The notes beneath the pieces were generated by a model. It had not been told where the DNA came from and did no database searches. It saw nothing but the letters and a program-made list of their open reading frames with translations. A stretch of 23,610 nucleotides of DNA, taken from the NCBI GenBank assembly GCA_900553965.1, contig USFX01000012.1:1-23610 (forward strand). The letters are read 5' to 3'. Source of the stretch: an uncultured Prevotella sp. GTDB lineage: Bacteria > Bacteroidota > Bacteroidia > Bacteroidales > Bacteroidaceae. The translations under genes and the position numbers were made by a program. Below, one piece after another: positions 1-7,100 of the stretch (within the stretch, counting starts at the first letter, position 1; each line of letters begins with the position of its first letter).

Positions 1-747
1 TTTGGTGCGGACGTATATGGTGCAGGCGATACCAGTCTGGCCGCTGCCGCCGTGCTTCTGCTGCGTCATTACGGCCGGCTGGGGCGCTATATGGTGTGGA
101 CCGGCGTGCTGCGGCGGAGCGAGCTGAGCCGTTTCTTCACTGTCAACCGCGACATATTCCTGCGGACGCTCTGTCTCGTGGCCGTCAATCTCTATTTCAC
201 TTCGGCCGGAGCACGTCAGGGGGCGGTCATCCTGGCGGTCAATACGGTGCTCATGCAGCTCTTCCTGCTCTTCTCCTATGTCATGGACGGCTTCGCCAAC
301 GCGGGCGAGGCGCTCGGCGGACGCTACTACGGGGCACGCAACGGCGTGGCTTTCCGCGACGCTGTCAGGCGGCTTTTCCTTTGGGGACTGCTGATGGGAG
401 TGGTCTTCACCGCGGTCTATGCCGTCGGCGGAACACCGTTCCTGCGTCTGCTCACCGACGACGAGGCTGTCATCGGCGCTTCGGCGGCCTATTTTCCGTG
501 GGCGCTTGTCATCCCGCTGTTGAGCATGGCCGCCTTCGTGTGGGACGGAATCTTCATCGGTGTCACTGCCACACGGGGCATGCTTGTGTCCCTTGTCATA
601 TCCGCCGCTGTCTTCTTCGCCACCTTCTTCGGCCTCTATCCGTCGCTCGGCAATCATGCCCTGTGGCTCGCCATGACGCTCTATCTAGCTTCGCGCGGCG
701 CTGTCCAGACGTTGATATACCGCCGGAAGATTGCCGGGAGGATATAG
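1..747 (+). CDS. MATE family (DinF-like) multidrug/cation efflux transporter, 3' part
   Basis: The open frame runs from the first base of the window without a stop, so the gene begins upstream; the GTG at 52 is an internal codon, not the start. About 248 residues are visible. They contain alternating long hydrophobic segments separated by short basic loops, and the stretch with DGFANAGEAL and GGRYYGARN, which resembles the second half of MATE transporters of the DinF subfamily. Family knowledge: these are inner-membrane Na+ or H+ antiporters with 12 helices that export organic cations and drugs; what is seen here would be roughly the C-terminal six helices. The protein ends with a short basic tail (YRRKIAGRI). 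The next gene starts about 300 bp downstream behind its own promoter-like box, so this looks like the end of a transcription unit. The substrate cannot be told from sequence. Confidence 0.88.
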   Translation, partial: FGADVYGAGDTSLAAAAVLLLRHYGRLGRYMVWTGVLRRSELSRFFTVNRDIFLRTLCLVAVNLYFTSAGARQGAVILAVNTVLMQLFLLFSYVMDGFANAGEALGGRYYGARNGVAFRDAVRRLFLWGLLMGVVFTAVYAVGGTPFLRLLTDDEAVIGASAAYFPWALVIPLLSMAAFVWDGIFIGVTATRGMLVSLVISAAVFFATFFGLYPSLGNHALWLAMTLYLASRGAVQTLIYRRKIAGRI

Positions 748-833
748 TTGCGGCGGGGAAGAGGTGGAATGGAAATACGGTCGGAATAAGTTGGCGTTTG
801 TTGCAGTGTTATGTTGCCACCATTAAGAATTTT

Positions 834-890
834 GGAATGGAATCCGAAAAACTTATAAGAAATTGGGAATGGAATCCAAAAATCTTATAA
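834..890. repeat. Pair of 25-bp direct repeats
   Basis: Copies at 834-858 and 866-890 both begin GGAATGGAATCC and end CTTATAA. They differ at 2 of 25 positions and their starts are 32 bp apart. A shorter GGAATGGAA echo lies at 766-774. The function is unknown; it could be a regulator binding pair or a slippage product. Confidence 0.7.
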
Positions 891-995
891 TAATTTTGGA
901 TTTTGGTCGTTTTTGTATGCTTATTCGGTACTCGGTTTGTGGTATTGTTTGGTTCATAAGGTAAAATAAAAGTGACATATATCGGATATTTATTG

Positions 996-1003
996 TATAT
1001 TTG
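996..1003 (+). promoter_or_regulatory. Bacteroidetes -7 promoter box (TATATTTG)
   Basis: TATATTTG matches the Bacteroidetes sigma-ABfr -7 consensus TAnnTTTG and lies about 60 bp before the ATG at 1064. No clear -33 TTTG is seen at the usual spacing, so the call rests on the -7 box and its position alone. Confidence 0.5.
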
Positions 1004-1063
1004 CAGTGTATTTATTATGAATAGATGTCACAATAGTAAATCAGTATTGTTATAAACGTAGCA

Positions 1064-1921
1064 ATGGAAATGAATAGAATTAAATGTCTGGTCGTGCTGT
1101 CGGTGCTTGTCCTGTTTGTCGCGGCACCGTCGTTGTCGTCCATCTTGTCGCCGGCACCATCGCCGGGCGTTCACTATCATTGGTCTTTGGCCATGCCGTT
1201 GGCACAGGATTCGGCTGTCCGGGCCGTTGCTGATACGGCGGATGTCGTTTCGGACAGTCTTGCCGTGGGCCGCAAGAAGAAAAAGAAGAAGGGCAAGAAA
1301 GAGAAACTGCCGTTTTGGACAGCCTATACGCCGGCTTTGCTCGGATATACAGCCTATCAGGTTATAAAGGTCAACCGTGAGATTAAAAAGACCGTGAACG
1401 CGCGGATGGAGCGCCTCCGCGACTCGCTCAACGCCGTGAATGGAGCTGCGGTAGAGGTGACGGAAAATTCGTTGAGACGCGTCGTCTGCCCTGTCGATAC
1501 GTCGGCGTCGCTACGTCCGGCTCCGATGACGGCGAATGAACTCTCTGCGGCAGATGCGGAAGTACCGAAATCTGTCGCTGATAAGTTGAAGTCAGATTCT
1601 GATAGGGCCGTTCCCGGTGCTGACAAGACAGGCTCCGATGCTGAAAAGACATCCACCGGTGCCGGTATTTCAATGTCCGCAACCAATCCGTCCGCTGTCG
1701 CAAATGATTCCACTGCGCCGATGAAGACCTTCCGTCTCGTTGCGGTCAAGTGCCGTAAGTCCTCTCCCACGGATGTCTCCCACTGCAACGGTTCGGGAGT
1801 GTGCGCGGCATGCGACGGAGCCAAGCGCCGTTATGTCATATCTCAGGGCGAGGCCCGTCTGGTTGATTGTGACAACTGCGGCGGGACGGGCCGGTGTCCG
1901 GGATGTAAGGCGAGGGAATAG
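1064..1921 (+). CDS. Exported or membrane-anchored hypothetical protein with DnaJ-like Cys-rich C-terminus
   Basis: I do not recognise a named family for the whole 285-residue protein. Residues 5-20 are a hydrophobic helix after a short basic start (signal peptide or membrane anchor). Residues 71-81 are almost all lysine. Residues 82-102 form a second moderately hydrophobic stretch, followed by a basic helix-like part. The middle (about 125-225) is Ala/Ser/Asp/Lys-rich and probably disordered. The tail carries eight cysteines (230, 241, 247, 250, 269, 272, 278, 281), including CNGSG, CAACDG, CDNCGGTG and CPGC. These match or nearly match the CxxCxGxG units that bind zinc in DnaJ, so zinc binding is a reasonable inference. 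No J domain is present. The ATG at 1064 is followed by another at 1070; either could be used. Upstream is a TAnnTTTG box. Confidence 0.75.
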   Translation: MEMNRIKCLVVLSVLVLFVAAPSLSSILSPAPSPGVHYHWSLAMPLAQDSAVRAVADTADVVSDSLAVGRKKKKKKGKKEKLPFWTAYTPALLGYTAYQVIKVNREIKKTVNARMERLRDSLNAVNGAAVEVTENSLRRVVCPVDTSASLRPAPMTANELSAADAEVPKSVADKLKSDSDRAVPGADKTGSDAEKTSTGAGISMSATNPSAVANDSTAPMKTFRLVAVKCRKSSPTDVSHCNGSGVCAACDGAKRRYVISQGEARLVDCDNCGGTGRCPGCKARE

Positions 1922-1980
1922 CTGGTTTTGCTTTTCTCTTTCACTGGTATGTTCTGATTTATTAAAAGTTTGCTGATAGT

Positions 1981-2051
1981 AATATTGTCGGATACTTATG
2001 ACTGTGGTCCAAGTTGCAGACGGACTAAAGAAGTGAATATCCGGCAATATT
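1981..2051. repeat. Inverted repeat, possible terminator or structured RNA
   Basis: The arms 1981-1994 (AATATTGTCGGATA) and 2038-2051 pair over 14 positions with one difference. The 43-nt interior can form a further short stem (TGGTCC with GGACTA, one wobble). It lies 60 bp after the stop of the Cys-rich protein gene and is followed by a T-rich but not pure-T stretch. It could act as a weak terminator of the upstream gene, or it could be a remnant of a small mobile repeat. Confidence 0.55.
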
Positions 2052-2143
2052 TTCATTTATTGTTTTATTTTCCTTAAAGAGACTATTTATTATGTTAATA
2101 AAACATAATCGGGGGGTAAAACATGGTTGTCGAATAGAAATAC

Positions 2144-2151
2144 TACCTTTG
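2144..2151 (+). promoter_or_regulatory. Bacteroidetes -7 promoter box (TACCTTTG)
   Basis: TACCTTTG matches TAnnTTTG exactly. It would give a 5' leader of roughly 80 nt before the ATG at 2241. No well-spaced -33 TTTG is seen. Confidence 0.5.
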
Positions 2152-2240
2152 TTGATTATTATTGGTAAATATATTGGTTATGACAGTCTGCCTCTGTCAC
2201 TTTCCAATAACGGTGACTAATCAGAATAAATGATATAATT

Positions 2241-3620
2241 ATGGAATTATTAAAAGCTAAAACAAAATTCTTATTGCCCTTAGTGGCATTCTTCGTTGGT
2301 CTTATGGGTGTAGCATCGTGCAGCAGTGATGACGATGACGATAACGGTGGCGGCGCTTCTGCCGGATTGTCGGTCGATATCACGGAAGTGATATTCTTTG
2401 ATGCTTATGAGGTTCAGAAAATAAACATCAAGAGCGGGAAGCCGTGGAAAGTGACGGACTATCCCGCATGGTTGTCCATTTCTTCAACCAGTGGTCAGGG
2501 TGATGGAAGTATTGCCGTTTCGGCTACGCTCAACAGCACTTCGCAGACGAGGACGGGAACAATGACCATCAAGACTGATGACGAGAGTGTGGAAATACGG
2601 CTCGTTCAGGGAACGGCAATCAAGGTGACTCCAGATGTGGTCAAGATTTCGCCGTATGGAAGTTCCGGGACAGTGAAGATAGAGGCAATCGGCGATTGGA
2701 CGGTGGAGAATGTACCGGAGTGGATAACCGTGTCTGCTATAGGCGGCAGCGGTAGTGAAGAACTTATGGTTACGGCTGGTGACAACATAGCTGGTATCAA
2801 GCGCACGGCCGAAATAGAAATACGCCAACAGTATGGCTGCAAGGTGTTTACAGTCACTCAGGAGGGAATGGAGGCCTTTACTGTTACTCCGAATGACGTG
2901 GTTGTGCTTAATGACGGAATTGCTTTCAACTATAATTACGGCAGTGAGGCATATGGATTCTATTGGAATCTTTTCAGTGCGGCAGATATTACGGCGATGT
3001 CAGACGAAGATTTGAAAACTGCTCTTAGGGGAGATGAACTTGTCATAAACGATGATGCATTATTTTCTTATGCATGGAATCGTCAACCGGCCACCGAATA
3101 TTATATCTGTACGATGGCTATAGATAAAAACGGAAATGAATGTCCTGTTGTGAAAACATCGGTGCGCACGGCTTCTTTGCTCAATGACCGGAGCCCGAAG
3201 ACCGAGGTGAAGAACATATCTATGAGGAATAAAAAGCTGGAATGTTCGTTTTTGATGAATTCGTATGCTAAATCTTATAGGACTTTGGCATACTTTAATG
3301 CATATCCTTATATATTAGCGACTGCTTACCCTGACATTTATTTGGCATGGATGACAAAGAAAGACGGCCAATATGCTACGGAAAATAAAAATGTATATTA
3401 CAGTATTGATGAAAATACGAAATACTATTTCATTGTGACATGGTCGGCTGATGCTTCGGGAAACATGTCAGATGTCATTGTGCGTACAACCAATATGCCA
3501 TCTAATGCCAAACCGCATGCTCCGTCATTGTTGCGTCAGACCGATATGGCTAATGGCAACATGTCGGATATGGATAACGGAAATATACGGATTGCGAAAG
3601 GATTGGATGGTGTAGAGTGA
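2241..3620 (+). CDS. BACON-domain surface lipoprotein
   Basis: The 459-residue protein opens with a signal peptide (basic start, hydrophobic core 10-23) ending in a lipobox, VASC, with the lipidated cysteine at residue 27. The following SSDDDDD matches the acidic Bacteroidetes lipoprotein export signal, so the mature protein is probably anchored on the outer face of the outer membrane. Two BACON domains follow (about 43-122 and 127-208), each with the W-x-V...P-x-W pattern (KPWKVTDYPAWL; GDWTVENVPEWI) and the closing Q-G turn. BACON domains are beta-sandwiches common in carbohydrate- and mucin-contacting Bacteroidetes proteins. The remaining ~250 residues look like fibronectin-III-type beta domains but have no recognisable catalytic motif. 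No SusC/SusD or glycoside hydrolase neighbours are visible, so the ligand is unknown. Transcription ends at the hairpin at 3685-3727. Confidence 0.88.
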   Translation: MELLKAKTKFLLPLVAFFVGLMGVASCSSDDDDDNGGGASAGLSVDITEVIFFDAYEVQKINIKSGKPWKVTDYPAWLSISSTSGQGDGSIAVSATLNSTSQTRTGTMTIKTDDESVEIRLVQGTAIKVTPDVVKISPYGSSGTVKIEAIGDWTVENVPEWITVSAIGGSGSEELMVTAGDNIAGIKRTAEIEIRQQYGCKVFTVTQEGMEAFTVTPNDVVVLNDGIAFNYNYGSEAYGFYWNLFSAADITAMSDEDLKTALRGDELVINDDALFSYAWNRQPATEYYICTMAIDKNGNECPVVKTSVRTASLLNDRSPKTEVKNISMRNKKLECSFLMNSYAKSYRTLAYFNAYPYILATAYPDIYLAWMTKKDGQYATENKNVYYSIDENTKYYFIVTWSADASGNMSDVIVRTTNMPSNAKPHAPSLLRQTDMANGNMSDMDNGNIRIAKGLDGVE

Positions 3621-3684
3621 TATTTATGATAAGTATAGAAACCGGTATTGCCTGAGGACGATATGTCTTCTGCCCGGATTGTTG

Positions 3685-3727
3685 AGCACGGACAACGTCG
3701 GAAGACCGGCGTGTCCGTGCTTTTTTT
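3685..3727 (+). terminator. Intrinsic terminator
   Basis: A perfect 10-bp stem (AGCACGGACA at 3685-3694 with TGTCCGTGCT at 3712-3721) continues inward with six more pairs (CGTCGG with CCGGCG, one wobble) and an AAGA loop. It is followed directly by a run of Ts through 3727. It terminates the BACON lipoprotein gene. Confidence 0.9.
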
Positions 3728-3812
3728 GTACAGGAACCGGTTGGGATGTTTGATATGACATTGGTTTTATAGCCGTTTTGCGGCCGTAATACATACTTCG
3801 TCTGCCCTCGTG

Positions 3813-3988
3813 GCAAAGTAAAACAGCCTATATTACTGAGTAAAACAGCCTGTTTTACTATGCAAAATAGGCTATATTGGTAAGTAATATGAGTCATATC
3901 GCAAAGTAAAATGACTCATATTGCAAAGTAAAATGACTCATATTGGTGAGTAAAACGAGTCATTTTGGCCGGTAATATGAGTCGTTTT
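3813..3988. repeat. Tandem array of eight 22-bp pseudo-palindromic units
   Basis: Eight consecutive units start at 3813, 3835, 3857, 3879, 3901, 3923, 3945 and 3967, each exactly 22 bp with no indels. Each is a roughly 7-nt linker (typical GCAAAGT or GGTGAGT) plus a 15-nt odd-centred palindrome. Unit 2 is perfect (AAAACAG, C, CTGTTTT). Units 5 and 6 are identical (AAAATGA, C, TCATATT). The inner arm dinucleotide is AG in units 1-3 and GA in units 4-8, matched by CT or TC in the right arm. It lies after a terminator and about 120 bp before the -33 box of the macroglobulin-like gene. The even spacing near two helical turns suggests cooperative protein sites, but this is inference. Confidence 0.85.
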
Positions 3989-4109
3989 ACTTTATAGGTC
4001 CGGCCGTTGGAATCTGTTGAAAGGCATATCCGAGTACGGAACAGACGTCCGGACAAGAATGAGATAAGGATAAAACAACGTGAAAGTTTATTGTTGGTGG
4101 TGAAAAACT

Positions 4110-4140
4110 TTTGCTTTGTGCGATAATTGTATTATCTTTG
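4110..4140 (+). promoter_or_regulatory. Full Bacteroidetes promoter (-33 TTTG, 19 bp, -7 TATCTTTG)
   Basis: TTTG at 4110-4113 and TATCTTTG at 4133-4140 are separated by 19 bp, matching the Bacteroidetes housekeeping promoter consensus. Transcription should start near 4147. This rules out any start codon of the macroglobulin-like gene upstream of that point and favours the ATG at 4191 or 4203. Confidence 0.8.
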
Positions 4141-4190
4141 TTGTCTCAACATATATGTTTATGAATACGGACATGATACATACAATAAAA

Positions 4191-7100
4191 ATGAATATCC
4201 CCATGCGAAATATCCGAAAACTCATATTGACGGCCGTCTTGTTGTTGCCGCTGACGGTTGCCGCACAGACATATACGGCATTGTGGACACAGGAGCAGGC
4301 TGCCGAGAAGAAGGACCTGCCGAAGACACAGCTCGACGTGCTGCGGAAGATTGCCGCGAAGGCTGCCGGCGAAAAGGCCTACGGTCAGCTGATGAAAGCC
4401 GAGTTGAAGACCATGTCTGTCGAGACGATGGTGTCGCCGGACTCGCTCATGCCGGCCTTGCGGCGCTTGGAGACCCGTGAGCGGACGGAGGTGGACGGCG
4501 TGGCAAAGGCGGTCTATGCCGCCGTGCTGTACAGGATATACACGGACAACGCGCGCCGGATAGGCGAGGGGAGTGACACCGTGGCCGCGCGCTACCGGCG
4601 TCTGGCGATGGCCGTTCCGGAGAAGCTGGCCGCAGCAAAGGGCACTGACTATGAACCGTTAGTAGAACGCGGATACAACGCCTCGGTCTTCGGTGGCGAC
4701 ATGCTCAGCGTGGTGGGCTATGAGGTCGAGGACTTCATGACGATGTATCATTGGTATAAGGCAGCCGGCATGCGTCCGGCGGCCTGTATGTCGGCCCTCG
4801 AAGCCCTGCGCCACTACCGTCCGGCGGGCGGCAAGAGCCTCAATAAGTCGGAATATATCAACTCGCTTGACTCCATCATCCATGTGTATGAGGACCTCGA
4901 CATCGTCTGCGAGGCCGCCATCGAGCGTTATGACTACATGCAGGAGTGTCCCGACGTGACCGCGGAGGACAAGGCCGCGTTCATACGCCGCGCCCTCGAC
5001 AAGTGGGGCGGATGGCAGCGGGCCAACTATCTGCGCAATGCCGAACGCGAACTGACGGCGGCACAGTTTGCGGCGTATATGGAGAAAGGCAAGGTGGAGC
5101 CGGGTGTCAGTCAGACGATACGGCTGGACAACCTGCGCAACATCACGTCGCTGACGATGAACGTCTATCGCGCGGCGGTGGACGGTGACTATAAAGGTAC
5201 GCCGCAGAACGCCAACGACTACCGCCGGCTGAAACCGCTGCTCACGGCTCTGCCCGACCGTCGGCAGACACGCACGTACATGTCGCGCCCCGACTGGCAG
5301 ACGTTCAGCGACTCGCTGACGCTCGCAGGACTGCCCGTGGGGGTATATCTGCTGGAGTTTCAGACCGTGCCGGTCACGACGACTGAGCGCCGGATGTACT
5401 ATGTGAGCGATGTCTACTGCGTGGTCAATCCCCTGCCGGGCGATTCGATGCGCTATGTGGTGGTGAACGCCACCACGGGACAGCCGCTGCCTGGGGCTAA
5501 GGTCCGGGTGAAGGGCATGGGCCGCAGACAGGCCGACGCGACGTTCACGTTGACGTGTGACGCTAACGGTGAGGCCGTCTGCAAGCTGCCGAACGCACAT
5601 TACGGACAAGAGATATTTGCATATACGGATAAGGACAAGGCCAATCCTATATATCGGGAGTGGTCCGGATACAACAGTTATAGAGAAAACAGAAATCGCC
5701 GCGAGTCGACCTCCATCTTCACCGACCGCCGCATCTATCGCCCCGGTCAGACTGTTCACGTGGCGGCCGTTGTCTATGAACCTGATGGTGCGGTGGACCA
5801 CAAGGTCGTGACGGGCAAGACGGTGAAGGCCGTGCTGCGTGACGCTAATTACAAGATAGTGGAAGAGCGCGAGCTCACGACCGACAGCTACGGAACGTGT
5901 TCGACCGATTTCACCCTGCCTGTTGGTGTACTCAACGGCGTGTTCACGGTTCAGGTGAACGGAACGTCGTCGTCGGTTCGCGTCGAGGAGTATAAGCGGC
6001 CTACGTTCCGCGTAGAGTTCCCCGAGGTGAACGAGAAGTACAAAAACGGCGACACGCTGATAGTCAAGGCTCATGCCACGACATACGCCGGTGTGCCGGT
6101 GCAGGGAGCCGCCGTGAGATATACCGTAAGGCGCAACATGGCGTTGTGGTGGCGCAGTTGCAATATATATAACAAGGTGTCGTCCTATTATCCCGGTTCG
6201 GGTGAGACCGTCTTTACCGGTACCGCCACGACGGGAGCCGACGGCTCTTTCGTCGTCGAGGTGCCGATGGTGCTGCCCGACGATGCCGTGACCGCCTCAA
6301 GCCTCCGGTTGCCGTTGTTCTACAACTTTGTGGTTGAGGCCGACGTGACGGACATGGGAGGCGAGAGCCACAGCGGCAGCATGAGCATACCGCTCGGAAA
6401 CCGCACCACCGTGCTCACGAGCGACTTGTCGGAGAAAATATTGGCCGACAGCTTGAAGACGTTGACGTTCACTCTCCGCAATGCTGCGGGCATCAATGTC
6501 GATGCCGACGTGTGTTTCCGTATCGGCGACGGCGGCGAGTGGAAGACCGTCCGCACTGGCAGCGCATACGCCTTCGACGGCCGTCTCGCTTCGGGCAAGC
6601 ACCGTCTCGTGGCTATCTGCGAGACAGATACGCTGGAGCAGGACTTCGTCGTTTTCGGCCTTGACGACACCGTGCCGCCCACCGACACCCGCGAGTGGTT
6701 CTACGTTTCGGAGGAGTCGTTCCCATGCGACGGTCGTCCCGTGACGGTTCAGGTGGGCTCGTCCGACAAGGATGTGCATGTCGTCTACACCATCGTGGCG
6801 GGCAACACCGTCATCGAGAACGGCCGTACCGGCCTCAGCAATGCCTTGATCAACCGCAAGTTCACGTATGACGAGAAGTTTGGCAACGGCCTGTCTATGG
6901 TTTTCGCGTGGGTCAAGAACGGCAATCTCCATACATATAATGTATCGCTAAGGCGTCCGGTGCCCGACAAGAAACTGAAAATGAAGTGGACAACGTTCCG
7001 CGACCGTCTCACTCCCGGACAGCAGGAAGAGTGGCGCATGACCATCGTCAAGCCTGACGGAACGCCAGCCGACGCCCAACTCATGGCCACGCTCTACGAC

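Larger units (their letters stand above)
748..1063. other. Intergenic region, AT-rich in its second half, with a direct repeat and a promoter
   Basis: About 316 bp without a gene. It holds a 25-bp direct repeat pair (834-858 and 866-890) and, near its right end, a -7 type promoter box for the next gene. No convincing terminator for the transporter gene is visible. Confidence 0.6.
1922..2240. other. Intergenic region with a large inverted repeat and a promoter
   Basis: About 319 AT-rich bases. They contain an inverted repeat at 1981-2051 and a TAnnTTTG promoter box at 2144-2151 for the next gene. Nothing else could be recognised. Confidence 0.6.
3621..4190. other. Long intergenic region with terminator, tandem array and promoter
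   Basis: About 570 bp with no supported gene. In order it holds the intrinsic terminator of the lipoprotein gene, the 22-bp tandem array, about 120 bp of unremarkable sequence, and a full -33/-7 promoter. Short frames crossing the array are repeat translations rather than genes. Confidence 0.7.

Noticed and set aside
52..54. GTG as the start of the MATE transporter
   Set aside because: The frame stays open to base 1 and the protein lacks the N-terminal half of the family, so the gene is cut by the window edge.
2182..2217. Two competing short stems in the leader of the BACON lipoprotein gene
   Set aside because: GACAG/CTGTC and GTCAC/GTGAC can alternate, but 5-bp stems are expected by chance and no riboswitch core is recognised.
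3550..3897. 115-codon - strand open frame reaching into the tandem array
   Set aside because: It crosses the 3' end of the lipoprotein gene, its terminator and repeat units; it has no start context or homology.
3813..3988. Possible CRISPR array
   Set aside because: Units are directly adjacent with no unique spacers, the sequence drifts within the repeat, and no cas genes are nearby.
4659..6074. 471-codon open frame on the - strand
   Set aside because: It is antisense to the macroglobulin-like gene, its translation has no recognisable domain, and the + strand protein has clear family motifs across the same region.
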